DNA from: an uncultured Porphyromonadaceae bacterium
GTDB lineage: Bacteria > Bacteroidota > Bacteroidia > Bacteroidales > Muribaculaceae
Assembly: GCA_947176915.1 (NCBI GenBank)
Contig: CAMWSM010000013.1
Coordinates: 1 to 49,441 of the forward strand
Direction of reading: 5' to 3'
DNA: 49,441 nt
This document shows positions 9,317 to 18,590 of the stretch, in pieces. Within the stretch, counting starts at the first letter, position 1. Each line of letters opens with the position of its first letter. A model generated the notes under the pieces. The model saw nothing but the letters and a program-made list of their open reading frames with translations, was not told the DNA's origin and did not search any database. The position numbers and the translations under genes are program-made.

Positions 9317-9988
9317 CTATTTTTTTTCACTTCTCAACTCCTCTATTTTTGGCTGGAGGATTCGTTGACGGATTCTGTTATTCTGAATTATATCTTTCTC
9401 CAATGTGAATACGGCACTGATTACAGCCATACAAAGATTATGATCATACTCCCCTTTTAAATGAGCGACAAAGAAATAAAGAAGATCGTGAAACCTCTCC
9501 TCCACTTCGCTGTGCTCGTTGCTGTGATATTCATAATCTTCCGGCACCTCTCCGGAAAGAAGCAATCTATAAAGAATCTCGGAATCATATTTTATGCTCT
9601 CCCTCAATTGATGGCTTGCTTCCCGAAAGAATTTCATCAGCAGATCGAGATTATTATCCCCTCCGCTTTTCTGAATCAACGATATGAAATGGCGTTCAAT
9701 ATTAGGCAGCTGAGACTGCAGATAGTATCTTGAGGTTTTTTCAAGATAATCTATTGTCTTTCCTAAAGTGAATGTATCCTGTGGATTCGCCGGGAAATAT
9801 TGTTCATCTATGAAAGTGTTCACAATCGAAAGGAAGAACGACACATCTATCCCCTTCGTCTCACACGTCGATGATATGGTCTCATCTCCGACACCGAGAG
9901 TAACTCCCAGACGTCCCACCACCGGAATCAATGATGGATGATGCATTATAGCATCAGTCAATCGGGTTTCCTTATTATAAATTGCCAT
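9317..9988 (-). CDS. RIC/ScdA-like protein with apparently lost metal ligands
   Basis: A 223-residue soluble protein. From memory of the family, its layout matches di-iron iron-sulfur repair proteins (RIC: YtfE/ScdA): an N-terminal ScdA_N-like segment (DAIMHHPSLIPVVGRLGVTL, then GVGDETISSTCETKGID), followed by a helical hemerythrin-like part. The features that make RIC proteins active look absent. The CCGG of ScdA_N corresponds to LGVG here, and the final helix, usually LExDLHxHIHxEN, reads LEKDIIQNNRIRQRI with no histidines. Other histidines exist (His99-100 region, His155, His159, His167, His176, His183), but not in the usual spacing. I infer a sensor or scaffold role for the LuxR protein encoded next to it. 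The family assignment is by eye and needs a profile search. Confidence 0.6.
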   Translation of the reverse strand: MAIYNKETRLTDAIMHHPSLIPVVGRLGVTLGVGDETISSTCETKGIDVSFFLSIVNTFIDEQYFPANPQDTFTLGKTIDYLEKTSRYYLQSQLPNIERHFISLIQKSGGDNNLDLLMKFFREASHQLRESIKYDSEILYRLLLSGEVPEDYEYHSNEHSEVEERFHDLLYFFVAHLKGEYDHNLCMAVISAVFTLEKDIIQNNRIRQRILQPKIEELRSEKK

Positions 9989-10022
9989 CTCTTTGAGTTC
10001 GGTCAGTTCGCATTAAATATAT

Positions 10023-10061
10023 GACGGAGAGGAGGCCTCCTAATTTAGCCTCCGCCCCGTC
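10023..10061 (-). terminator. Stem-loop after the 5-formyl-THF cyclo-ligase gene
   Basis: A GC-rich 14-base-pair stem with two mismatches (10023-10036 with 10048-10061) lies just after the cyclo-ligase stop on the minus strand. The trailing sequence (ATATATTT) is only partly T-rich, so it is a probable rather than certain terminator. It separates the cyclo-ligase operon from the RIC-like/LuxR genes. Confidence 0.55.
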
Positions 10062-10075
10062 TTTATAGATAAAAT

Positions 10076-10639
10076 TTATTTTACAATTATCGTGGCATTC
10101 TGTGTAATGATTATATCCATTCCTACATCATGTGGCTCCACAGGCACTTCATCCACAAGTTGAAACTCATATCCGACTCCAACTTTGGTGGCTTTCGTAG
10201 TTTGAAGAAGACGGTCGTAGAAACCCTTTCCCCTACCAAGACGATTTCCATTTCTGTCGTATGCCACAGCGGGCACAACAATCAGCTCTATATCTTCCGG
10301 ATCTACCACATTATCACCTGTAGGCTCCTCTATATGAAAGCTGCCGAGTTCAAGACGGCTCTCATCGTATGGCAGGATCTCAAGATTCACACCGTTCACT
10401 CGTGGCAGATAGAAATGTTTTCTATTTCTCCATTTGCCGAGAAATTCATGGGTATATAGCTCATCCGGCAACGAATGATACATCAATATATGATCCGCAA
10501 GAAGAAATGCAGCAGTCTGTTCAAGGCGCGAGAACACCTCTTCAGCCGCACTCCGCTTCTCCATGTCTGAAAGCATCACTCGTAATGCCTTCACTTTTCT
10601 CCTGATTTCACTTTTTTCCATATTCATTGTGTTTTTCAT
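10076..10639 (-). CDS. 5-formyltetrahydrofolate cyclo-ligase
   Basis: Converts 5-formyl-THF to 5,10-methenyl-THF with ATP and so returns this storage folate to the one-carbon pool. The 187-residue length fits the family (YgfA/MTHFS). The glycine-rich phosphate-binding motif GRGKGFYDRLL lies at 135-145, and the C-terminal segment EVPVEPHDVGMDIIIT is typical. The start may be the ATG at 10639, 10627 or 10621; the conserved N-terminus (EKSEIRRKVKALR) begins after the last of these. It follows the CTP protease gene by 2 bases, so the two are in one operon. Confidence 0.93.
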   Translation of the reverse strand: MKNTMNMEKSEIRRKVKALRVMLSDMEKRSAAEEVFSRLEQTAAFLLADHILMYHSLPDELYTHEFLGKWRNRKHFYLPRVNGVNLEILPYDESRLELGSFHIEEPTGDNVVDPEDIELIVVPAVAYDRNGNRLGRGKGFYDRLLQTTKATKVGVGYEFQLVDEVPVEPHDVGMDIIITQNATIIVK

Positions 10640-10641
10640 TT

Positions 10642-12291
10642 TTACGTTTTTTCCTTTCTCCCTTTGCTGTTTTTCTCAGAAGGTATCGATACAGGGGATT
10701 CACCTTTTTTCAAGGTATTGTAAGCCTTATCAACCGCTGCATCATTTTCATTCAGCAACTGAATAAATGCCGGATAACCAAGCACGTCGCGTGCAATCAT
10801 TGCCTTTATCTGATTGAGAAGCAACGTGCGCGATTGATTAATGTAATACCATCTTGCCGGCACTCCGTTTTTAACGGCAAAGTTAACAAAGTTTTCAAGA
10901 AGAGTATTATCCCGTGGAAGGACTCGCAGCAAGCGATCAATTGTCTTGGTTCCGTTAAGCATATCCCTGTATTTATCCGCTACCGAATAGGCATACTTCT
11001 GAATAAGTCCATTATTCATCACCTTAATATAGTAAGATGTGTAGCCCGTAGTGTCTTCCGGCACAAAGATGTCAGGCATAATCCCACCTCCTCCATAAAC
11101 AGTCCGTCCATTTTCAGTAGTAAAGATTTTGCTCTTATCCAGTTTTATGCTGTCTACACTATAAAACTCTCCATGTGTGAAGCGATCCACAAGGTCAAGC
11201 TCATACTTTCCGGATTCCCCTCTTGCATATTCTTTCTGAATAGAACGTCCCGAAGGTGTGTAATAACGGGCCACAGTAAGACGTATCGCAGAGTTATCCG
11301 GAAGTTCAGTCTGATTCTGCACCAATCCCTTTCCGAATGTACGTCTGCCAATCACCAGCCCTCTATCATTATCCTGAATTGCCCCCGCAAATATCTCAGA
11401 TGCTGAGGCAGACTGTTCGTTTGTTAAGACAACAAGTTCGCTATCCTGGAATTGCCCGGTTCCGTCGCTGGTATACATCAGCTCATTCTCCGGACGTCTC
11501 CCTTTAGTATATACGATAAGGCGGTTGGCAGGGAGAAACTCATTCACCATCCTCACAGCCTGCTCCATAAAGCCTCCGGTGTTGCCGCGTAAATCCACAA
11601 TGTATTTTTCTGCCCCTTGCTCCCTGAGCTTCATAAGGGCATTTAAAAATTCCATATATGTATTACGTGCAAATTTCGTAACTCTCAAATAGCCGACTTT
11701 ATCATCTAACAAATAAGAACAGTCAACGGAGTTTACCGGTATGTCATTCCTGATAACGTCAAAAGTCAAAGGCTCAAGAATATTCTGACGCTTTATCTGA
11801 AGCACTACCGTGCTTCCCTTTGTCCCCTTCAGATTCTTGAAGACGTCATCTTGAGTTATGGAGTCGCCGGTGAGTGCCACGGAATCAGCCTTTATGATTC
11901 TGTCTCCAGGCAAAATTCCCACCTTTTCCGCCGGTCCACCCGGAATCACCTCTATTACATTTACGGAATCACTCACTATCTGGAAGGAAACGCCAACTCC
12001 ACTGAAAGAGCCGTTCAAGTCATCATTGACTGCCGTCAGATCTGTCGGTGGAATATATGCCGAATGTGGATCCAGTGCACTCAACAGATCCGGGTATATA
12101 GTCTCCATCAGAGAATCTACGTCTACCTTATCAACGTATTCCGCATTTATGAGGCTTAATACCGTACGTAGCTTCTCTTCCTGCTCGGAATGCTTCCGAT
12201 CGGATGTATAGCGGCCTATCAATACACCTCCTGCCACGCCCAACGCAACCAGCGAAGGCAATAAGACTTTTGTTATATTCTTATTCTTCAT
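10642..12291 (-). CDS. C-terminal processing peptidase, S41 family (CtpA/Prc-like)
   Basis: Exported serine protease that trims C-termini of envelope proteins. The frame opens at 12333, but the ATG at 12291 gives MKNKNITKVLLPSLVALGV, a short basic start and one hydrophobic segment acting as signal peptide or membrane anchor, so I chose it (549 residues). A PDZ domain sits at about 85-165 (GGPAEKVGILPGDRII). The catalytic Ser/Lys pair is Ser296 in QSASASEIF and Lys321 in RRTFGKG, 25 residues apart as in Prc. The chosen start overlaps the dCMP deaminase gene by 11 bases, so translation is probably coupled. Confidence 0.94.
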   Translation of the reverse strand: MKNKNITKVLLPSLVALGVAGGVLIGRYTSDRKHSEQEEKLRTVLSLINAEYVDKVDVDSLMETIYPDLLSALDPHSAYIPPTDLTAVNDDLNGSFSGVGVSFQIVSDSVNVIEVIPGGPAEKVGILPGDRIIKADSVALTGDSITQDDVFKNLKGTKGSTVVLQIKRQNILEPLTFDVIRNDIPVNSVDCSYLLDDKVGYLRVTKFARNTYMEFLNALMKLREQGAEKYIVDLRGNTGGFMEQAVRMVNEFLPANRLIVYTKGRRPENELMYTSDGTGQFQDSELVVLTNEQSASASEIFAGAIQDNDRGLVIGRRTFGKGLVQNQTELPDNSAIRLTVARYYTPSGRSIQKEYARGESGKYELDLVDRFTHGEFYSVDSIKLDKSKIFTTENGRTVYGGGGIMPDIFVPEDTTGYTSYYIKVMNNGLIQKYAYSVADKYRDMLNGTKTIDRLLRVLPRDNTLLENFVNFAVKNGVPARWYYINQSRTLLLNQIKAMIARDVLGYPAFIQLLNENDAAVDKAYNTLKKGESPVSIPSEKNSKGRKEKT

Positions 12292-12718
12292 TTTTCTCCG
12301 GAATATGGACAGTTTCGACCCCTGCTCTTTCAAGCAGCTTCAATCCGTCTGCCATGCGGTAAAGTTCTGAAAAGACAACACGCTTGATTCCTGCCTGAAT
12401 GATAAGCTTCGCACATTCTATGCACGGACTTGCCGTAACATAAAGCGTACTCCCTTCGCTGGAGTTATTGCTCCTCGCAACCTTGGTTATGGCGTTGGCT
12501 TCAGCATGAAGGACATAAGGATATGTGTGGTCGCTCTCATCCTCACATATATTTGGAAATCCCGAGGGTGTACCGTTATAGCCGTCTGAGATTATCATCT
12601 TATTTTTTACTATCAATGCTCCGACTCTGCGACGTCGGCAATAGGAGTTCTCACTCCATATCCTCGCCATACGCAGATATCTTTCATCAAGCAATCGTGA
12701 TTTATCGGTAATTTCCAT
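12281..12718 (-). CDS. Deoxycytidylate (dCMP) deaminase, ComEB-like
   Basis: Zinc enzyme that deaminates dCMP to dUMP, feeding thymidylate synthesis. The cytidine/deoxycytidylate deaminase motifs are intact: His71-Ala-Glu73 (HAEANAITK) and Pro98-Cys99-x-x-Cys102 (SPCIECAKL). An N-terminal arginine-rich stretch (SYCRRRRVGALIVKN) and GYNGTPSG are typical of this group. The 145-residue length is normal. The gene sits 44 bases after trxB and overlaps the start of the S41 protease gene. RibD-type and tRNA deaminases are excluded by length and by the GYNGTPSG motif. Confidence 0.93.
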   Translation of the reverse strand: MEITDKSRLLDERYLRMARIWSENSYCRRRRVGALIVKNKMIISDGYNGTPSGFPNICEDESDHTYPYVLHAEANAITKVARSNNSSEGSTLYVTASPCIECAKLIIQAGIKRVVFSELYRMADGLKLLERAGVETVHIPEKNEE

Positions 12719-12762
12719 CTTTAATTTTTCTCGTGTTACTTTTCAGGTATCTCCTCTCCTGT

Positions 12763-13704
12763 TTATGACTTTTCCATGAGATATTTTTCAGCATCCATGG
12801 CAGCCCGACATCCTGATCCGGCTGCGACTATCGCTTGCTGATAATGAGGATCCGCGCAATCTCCGGCAGCAAAAACTCCCTCTACATTAGTTGATGTGCC
12901 CGGACACTTCACTATGATATAACCGTTTTCATCAAGATCTATCTGACCCTTGAAAAGTTCGGTATTCGGAGTGTGCCCTATTGCAAGAAAAAAACCGTCG
13001 ATTGCTATGTCAAACTTACGTTCATCATCTGTGCCCTTGTATTGTACAAGATGAGCACCTTCCACTCCATCTTCACCGAATAATCCAAGAGTATTGCAAT
13101 GCCATAGAATCTCTATATTCTCCCTCTCCTTAACCCTTCTCTGCATAACATCGGAAGCACGAAGAACTCCTCTGCGCACTATCATATAGACTTTCTTGGC
13201 AAGAGTGGAAAGATAAAGAGCCTCTTCGCACGCCGTATCGCCTCCACCAACAACAGCCACATTCTTCTTTCTGTAGAAGAAGCCGTCGCAAGTAGCACAT
13301 GCGCTCACTCCGAGCCCTTTGTATTTTTCCTCATCCGGGAGACCGAGATATTTTGCGGCAGCCCCAGTGCTTATTATAACAGTGTCTGCTGCATATTCCT
13401 CGCCACGATCATCCGTAACATGGAACGGACGGCTGCTGAAGTCAACTTTATCTATTGTCCTTGATTTTATCTCTGCGCCGAACCTCAAAGCCTGCTGACG
13501 GAAATGCTCCATCATTTCCGGTCCTTGCACACCTTCCGGATAACCCGGGAAATTCTCAATCTCTGTTGTAGTGGTTAACTGTCCGCCGGGCTGATCTCCT
13601 TCGAAAAGTATTGGACGTAAATTCGCACGTGAGGCATACAATGCAGCCGTGTACCCTGCCGGACCCGAGCCTATAATAAGTACTCTTGTTTTTTCTTCTG
13701 ACAT
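12763..13704 (-). CDS. trxB: Thioredoxin-disulfide reductase
   Basis: FAD flavoenzyme that reduces thioredoxin with NADPH. The FAD-binding motif GSGPAG is at 12-17, the redox-active pair Cys136-Ala-Thr-Cys139 lies in SACATCDGFF, the NADPH motif VVGGGDTACEEA follows at about 152-163, and the C-terminal FAD motif is GVFAAGDCADPHYQQ. The length of 313 residues is typical of the low-molecular-weight type. The LolA-like gene ends 147 bases upstream; that spacer holds a stem-loop but no clear -7 box. Confidence 0.97.
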   Translation of the reverse strand: MSEEKTRVLIIGSGPAGYTAALYASRANLRPILFEGDQPGGQLTTTTEIENFPGYPEGVQGPEMMEHFRQQALRFGAEIKSRTIDKVDFSSRPFHVTDDRGEEYAADTVIISTGAAAKYLGLPDEEKYKGLGVSACATCDGFFYRKKNVAVVGGGDTACEEALYLSTLAKKVYMIVRRGVLRASDVMQRRVKERENIEILWHCNTLGLFGEDGVEGAHLVQYKGTDDERKFDIAIDGFFLAIGHTPNTELFKGQIDLDENGYIIVKCPGTSTNVEGVFAAGDCADPHYQQAIVAAGSGCRAAMDAEKYLMEKS

Positions 13705-13731
13705 ATATTATTGTTTTTAATTGCTATTTTA

Positions 13732-13770
13732 CTTGCCGGAAAACTGATGGTTCTTTCACTTTCCGACAAG
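13732..13770 (-). other. Stem-loop upstream of trxB
   Basis: An 11-base arm pair (13732-13742 and 13760-13770, one mismatch) with a 17-base loop in the trxB leader region. There is no T tract, so it is more likely an mRNA structure or operator than a terminator. Its role is unknown. Confidence 0.35.
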
Positions 13771-13851
13771 GCTTAATTTATCTATATAACAATTAATTTA
13801 CAAAAAGTATCTTAATTTTTCATACGTAATACCTCTGTTTTGACCTTTATG

Positions 13852-14481
13852 TTATCTAAGGTCGATTATTTCTGCTTTAGGATACCTGTTTTTAGGGTAT
13901 TCAAATTCAGAAGCATTCGAGGATATTCCTGAATGAAAACTTGAAACGGCTACCGTTGTAGACCTGCCTCCGGCAGTTATAATAATCCTTTCCGGATAGA
14001 AAGTGGTGGCATTGACCGTGATCGTCAGCTTTGTTATTCCACTTTTCTTTCCTGTCGGTATCACATCCACTACATATTTTCCCTGACGATTCACCGGAGA
14101 AAAGCTGTAGCGGTAGCCTGAGCCACCCTTAACATAAAGCAAGGGATTGGATTCGAGCAACTCTTGATTTGTAGGAGTGGTAACTGTCGTTTCATTTGTT
14201 CGCGGATTGTAGGTATAAAGGCTTTTGCCATTATACCATGTTGACACCTGAGGCAACAACACATTAAACTTATTGCCCGAAGTCTTCACCGTACCCTTCA
14301 CCGTCTTTCCATTCTGGGTTATACTGAAGGATGCAGAAACTCCTTTGGAGTTGCCTACTATAGCAGCTGTTTTCTGGGCAACCTGTTCTGCAGTCAGAGC
14401 ATTTGCTCCAAAAATTGTAAACAATATAAGCAATAAGGATACGATAAACCCTTTTCTTCTGAAAATATTATTCTGTTTCAT
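13852..14481 (-). CDS. LolA-like periplasmic lipoprotein chaperone
   Basis: Predicted periplasmic carrier of lipoproteins, 209 residues. MKQNNIFRRKGFIVSLLLIL...GANA is a signal peptide with a cut near ANALTAEQ. The mature part reads as repeated beta strands of the LolA half-barrel: GVSASFSITQNGKTVKGTV, WYNGKSLYTYNPRTNE, and the NPLLYVKGG segment. The sequence is weakly conserved, as in Bacteroidota LolA-like proteins, so the call also leans on its place 15 bases after ftsK, a common arrangement in this group. The C-terminus (YPKNRYPKAEIIDLR) is also typical. Confidence 0.82.
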   Translation of the reverse strand: MKQNNIFRRKGFIVSLLLILFTIFGANALTAEQVAQKTAAIVGNSKGVSASFSITQNGKTVKGTVKTSGNKFNVLLPQVSTWYNGKSLYTYNPRTNETTVTTPTNQELLESNPLLYVKGGSGYRYSFSPVNRQGKYVVDVIPTGKKSGITKLTITVNATTFYPERIIITAGGRSTTVAVSSFHSGISSNASEFEYPKNRYPKAEIIDLR

Positions 14482-14496
14482 TGCTTTTAAAAATTT

Positions 14497-17277
14497 TCAA
14501 TCTCTCCCCATTGGATTGAGGATTGACTCAAGAGAAATAGGATCGACCAAGACGGCACGAGGCTTTCCACCCTGAGCCGGTCCGACTATACCGGCTGCCT
14601 CAAGTTGATCCATAATTTTTCCAGCACGGTTATAACCGATGGAGTATCTCCGCTGCAACGAGCTGGTTGAGGCTGTGTTTGAAGAGACTATGAGACGTGC
14701 CACCTCCTCAAAAAGCGGGTCACGGTCACCAAACGTATTAGACACCTCACTATCACCTCCATCAGAGCCTGTTACGACAGGGTCGGGAAGCTCGTATGCT
14801 CCCTGTCCGTATGGCTGACGTTCTATATAATCACAAATTTCCTCCACCTCGGGAGTATCGATGAATGCACACTGCACCCTCACCATCGGACTGCTATTGC
14901 TGATGAGCATATCTCCTCTACCAATCAGCTGCTGCGCTCCCGTAGTATCAAGAATTGTTTTGCTATCCACACCCGAACTTACCTTAAACGCGATACGTGC
15001 AGGGAAGTTTGCCTTTATAATACCGGTGATGACATTGGTCGACGGGCGCTGAGTTGCGATTATAACGTGCATGCCGACGGCTCGGGCTTTTTGGGCAAGA
15101 CGGGCGATAGGAATCTCAACCTCCTTGCCGGCTGTCATTATAAGGTCGCTGAACTCATCTACAACCACGACGATATATGGCATGAAACGATGTCCTTCAG
15201 CAGGATTCAACTGACGCGCCTTTATCTTGTCGTTATATTCTATTATATTTCGCGTATGTGCATCCTTGAGAAGTTGGTAACGGTTATCCATCTCGACACA
15301 AAGCGAACTTAAAGTAGCGACTACCTTGTCCATATCAGTGATGATCGCATCCTCAGCCCCCGGAATCTTTGCCAGGTAGTGCGCCTCTATTTTGGCGTAA
15401 AGACTGAACTCTACCATTTTAGGGTCAATCATTACAAACTTCAGCTCATCAGGAGTTTTCCTATAAAGCAAGGATGCGATAATCGCATTCAGACCTACAG
15501 ACTTACCCTGACCGGTGGCACCGGCTACCAGCAGGTGGGGCATCTTGGCAAGATCAGCGATATATACTTCATTGGAAATCGTTGACCCCATGGCTATGGG
15601 AAGTTTATACTTCGATTCCTGATATGCCTTGCTCTTTATTATGGTGCGCATTGAGACAGTCTGCGGATCTTTATTCGCCACCTCAATACCTACCGTACCC
15701 TTGCCGGGTATCGGAGCAATAATGCGCACGCCTTCCGCAGCAAGACTCAAGGCAATATCATCGACAAGAGTGCGGATTTTAGCTATTCTAACCCCTTTGT
15801 CAGGAACTATTTCATAGAGAGTTACTGTCGGACCTACCGTTGCCTCAATGCTGAGGATCGGAATGCCGAAATCAAGTAGAGTCTTTTTAATCTTGTCTTT
15901 ATTCTCAAGCTGTTCCTCGGTGTCAACGCTAATCTTCTCCTCACCCTCACGCAGCAGTTCAAATGGGGGAAATTTATAGGGATGCGCACCCGGCAACCCG
16001 GCATTATCCGGAAGATGGCTGCCGGAAGTTTGGGCTATAGTATTGACATTCACAACCATTTCTGGTTCCTCCTCCACAATCTCTTCCGGCTCGCTATCGG
16101 TTGAAACAGATTGTTCGGAGGTTTGAGAAGCAGGACCACTTGCCACGCTTTGTTCCGGCTGAGGGATTGGAGAAACATTAACCGGTAAACTCTTATCCAC
16201 GTGATTTATAGCCGAAACAGCTATGCTTCCTGACTTATCTTCGGCTGCATCCGTATCCCCGCTATTCCCCTCTTCGGTAGATTCCACACTATCTTCAAAA
16301 TCCGGAAGAGAAGTGTAGAGCCCGGCCTCCATATTGGCAAATGTCACAGGGGCAGCCTCTGCGGCTATCTCCGGCTGTTTTATCTCTGCTTCGCCCGCTT
16401 TTGCAGAATCCACAAGCTCTCTCTGACGCATTTCCTCAATCTCAGCTTCGCGTCTTTCCTTTTCAGCACGTTTCTCGGCTTCAATGCGACGTTTTTCGTC
16501 ACGCCTCTTTTTTATCCTTATTATCCAATTGATTAAATCACGCAAACAGATAATCACAAATACGCCAATCAGGAACAGACACAATATGACTGCTCCCGTC
16601 CATCCGCAAAAATGGATAATAAATTCATTCACATATCTTCCATGGAATCCTCCCCAGTTGACAGGCGTCTTGAATCCTATTGTAAGCAACCCGATAATTA
16701 GAGAAACGGTGATGAGGGCTACAAAACATTTTATAGTGAAGTCAACCGATTTAAAGCGTGGTTTCCCTACCAGCTGCTTTAAAGACATCGCGGCCAACCA
16801 TACCACTATTACAACCGATCCGAGTCCGAAACATTCATTGATAAGGAATTCCGAAAGGCGAGCTCCCCCCTCTCCTCCGGCATTATCTATGGCACACGCC
16901 GTACCGATCGGCGAATGATTTATCTCCGATTGATCCGTTATGCAAGCGGTCATATAAGAGAGAAATGAAATTCCGAGATAAACAGCGAGAAAGCCGCAAA
17001 ACAATCCTATTATCCATCTTATGGTCTGACTGTTGACCCATTCTTTCAGCACATCTGAAAGGGGCACACTTGGTGTCTTCTCTTTCTTTGGCTTGACGGG
17101 TTGTGGCTTTATCTGAGGTTTCTCTTTTTTCGGCTTCTTCTTATCCTTTTGCACAGGCTTTCGCACTGCCGGTTGCTCTACCACCGGGGCAGGGGGTAGA
17201 TTATCAATCACCGGTTTCTCCTCCGGATTTTCTTCCGGATCCGGTATGTTGGGATTAAAAGTCTCGTAAGTCTTCAT
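14497..17277 (-). CDS. ftsK: DNA translocase FtsK/SpoIIIE
   Basis: Septum-bound motor that pumps DNA during division and chromosome-dimer resolution. Residues 1-70 are lysine/proline-rich (repeats of KKPKKEK type). Four membrane segments follow (about 85-260), then an acidic/serine-rich linker (about 260-430). The motor includes the Walker A motif GATGQGKS with Lys592 and the Walker B strand YIVVVVDEFSDL near 705. A winged-helix gamma domain at about 860-920 (LQRRYSIGYNRAGKIMDQLE) should read the polarity sequences of the chromosome. The 926-residue length is normal. A -7 box lies about 80 bases upstream, and the LolA-like gene follows in the same operon. Confidence 0.97.
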   Translation of the reverse strand: MKTYETFNPNIPDPEENPEEKPVIDNLPPAPVVEQPAVRKPVQKDKKKPKKEKPQIKPQPVKPKKEKTPSVPLSDVLKEWVNSQTIRWIIGLFCGFLAVYLGISFLSYMTACITDQSEINHSPIGTACAIDNAGGEGGARLSEFLINECFGLGSVVIVVWLAAMSLKQLVGKPRFKSVDFTIKCFVALITVSLIIGLLTIGFKTPVNWGGFHGRYVNEFIIHFCGWTGAVILCLFLIGVFVIICLRDLINWIIRIKKRRDEKRRIEAEKRAEKERREAEIEEMRQRELVDSAKAGEAEIKQPEIAAEAAPVTFANMEAGLYTSLPDFEDSVESTEEGNSGDTDAAEDKSGSIAVSAINHVDKSLPVNVSPIPQPEQSVASGPASQTSEQSVSTDSEPEEIVEEEPEMVVNVNTIAQTSGSHLPDNAGLPGAHPYKFPPFELLREGEEKISVDTEEQLENKDKIKKTLLDFGIPILSIEATVGPTVTLYEIVPDKGVRIAKIRTLVDDIALSLAAEGVRIIAPIPGKGTVGIEVANKDPQTVSMRTIIKSKAYQESKYKLPIAMGSTISNEVYIADLAKMPHLLVAGATGQGKSVGLNAIIASLLYRKTPDELKFVMIDPKMVEFSLYAKIEAHYLAKIPGAEDAIITDMDKVVATLSSLCVEMDNRYQLLKDAHTRNIIEYNDKIKARQLNPAEGHRFMPYIVVVVDEFSDLIMTAGKEVEIPIARLAQKARAVGMHVIIATQRPSTNVITGIIKANFPARIAFKVSSGVDSKTILDTTGAQQLIGRGDMLISNSSPMVRVQCAFIDTPEVEEICDYIERQPYGQGAYELPDPVVTGSDGGDSEVSNTFGDRDPLFEEVARLIVSSNTASTSSLQRRYSIGYNRAGKIMDQLEAAGIVGPAQGGKPRAVLVDPISLESILNPMGRD

Positions 17278-17357
17278 TTAGCGTCTGATGGGTTGCTGTT
17301 GAATCTTTTCATAATTATCGTTGAGCCATTTTGCTCATTCATCCTGTTTTCACACTG

Positions 17358-17365
17358 CAAAGATA
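17358..17365 (-). promoter_or_regulatory. Possible -7 box upstream of ftsK
   Basis: TATCTTTG on the minus strand is a perfect TAnnTTTG. The nearest TTTG upstream is 27 bases away, beyond the usual 19-21, so only half of the promoter is supported. It lies about 80 bases before the ftsK start. Confidence 0.38.
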
Positions 17366-17427
17366 ATCATTAATTGAATTGTTTCCTATCATCAAACCAC
17401 TAAAATCGTCTTTATTTATATTTATTT

Positions 17428-18438
17428 TTAATTCCCTTCAATATGAGGATCTTCTACCGGAATACTATCAGGCTCACTATTAACCACTTCTATTTTTTCT
17501 TTTACTATTGTCGGTGTCTCGGGCTGAATAGAGTCCATCTTAGGCGTAGCTATGGAATCCTCCATATTCTTATTCTTCTCGCGATTGGCGAGAGCTGCTT
17601 TTTTCGCCGCCTCGCTCAGTTTGGGCGCGCCTTGACCAGGAACAGTGCTGATTGCCGGAATTTCATAGCCCTCCTCAAGATTAACCGCCATGTCTTTCTT
17701 TCCAGGACTTACTATAACGGGCATCCCCGGCTCCACCATCTCAATGAGCTGCATAATATTTTCATTCTTAACTCTTATGCATCCGTGACTTCTTCTGCCG
17801 CCTATACTCCAAGGCGCACATGTGCCGTGGATACCTATAGAGTACCATCCTGGAATGGCAAGACGTATAAAACGTGGTCCGAATTCCCCTTTCTTTTCAC
17901 TCTTCACACCATCATCATCTACAAATTGCCAGTCCGTGCTGTCATGCACGCTTCTGACAGAGAAAAAACCCTCCGGAGTACGGTTGTCGCGTTTGTCATG
18001 TTTTGTGCCGAAATTCCGGGCGCATGCCATGCCATAGCTCACTACCTCCTCCCCATATTTATTGAAGCGAATCACTTTCATCCTACTCTTATCCACCACG
18101 ATAAAACCGTCATATTGGTTATTCAGAAGGCGCGTGGCATAACTGAGTTCATCTTTAGCCATCTGAGGAAGAATCCCCTTCTCATAACGCTCCCACTCTC
18201 CGGATTCCTTCATATAGTTTATAGCATCCGTGGCGTTTGCAAACCATTTTTTAGGTGCAGGCGCCGGCTTTTCCTCTACGGTGTCTTTTTCCAATGCCTC
18301 ATAATCGCTTACAGCATTGGTCGGAATGGAATCCTCGTTTTGCTGTTTGGCTCCGCTCGAGCATGAAGTCAGACATAAAAAGATTCCCACCCCATATAAT
18401 ATAATGTGAAGTGTTTGGGGAATAGAGATTTTTCTCAT
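17428..18438 (-). CDS. L,D-transpeptidase (YkuD) lipoprotein
   Basis: Predicted cell-wall enzyme that forms 3-3 crosslinks or attaches proteins to peptidoglycan. Residues 1-26 are a lipoprotein signal with lipobox LTSC and acylated Cys26. The YkuD catalytic motif is present: His in GIHGTCAPW and the nucleophile Cys220 in RRSHGCIRV. The domain spans about 110-245. A charged, low-complexity tail rich in Lys, Glu and Pro (about 265-336) follows and is probably disordered. It lies 150 bases upstream of ftsK on the same strand. Confidence 0.9.
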   Translation of the reverse strand: MRKISIPQTLHIILYGVGIFLCLTSCSSGAKQQNEDSIPTNAVSDYEALEKDTVEEKPAPAPKKWFANATDAINYMKESGEWERYEKGILPQMAKDELSYATRLLNNQYDGFIVVDKSRMKVIRFNKYGEEVVSYGMACARNFGTKHDKRDNRTPEGFFSVRSVHDSTDWQFVDDDGVKSEKKGEFGPRFIRLAIPGWYSIGIHGTCAPWSIGGRRSHGCIRVKNENIMQLIEMVEPGMPVIVSPGKKDMAVNLEEGYEIPAISTVPGQGAPKLSEAAKKAALANREKNKNMEDSIATPKMDSIQPETPTIVKEKIEVVNSEPDSIPVEDPHIEGN

Positions 18439-18590
18439 TTTATTAAGTTTTATCCTGTATGATATATAAAACGCTTGGACTCCACCCTCCTATTGCAGTG
18501 AAGCTATCTTCTTAAACAGATTACAGGAGAAAGTTCCTTATCTTACAACGTGCTTTTTTCATTTATTGCATATTCTCACCTCAAAAAGAA

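Noticed and set aside
14497-17277. Frameshift or truncation in the long FtsK linker
   Set aside because: The acidic/serine-rich linker is in frame, and the Walker motifs and gamma domain are intact.
17443-18366. A 307-residue plus-strand ORF opposite the L,D-transpeptidase
   Set aside because: Shadow of a gene with intact lipobox and catalytic cysteine. No family signal.
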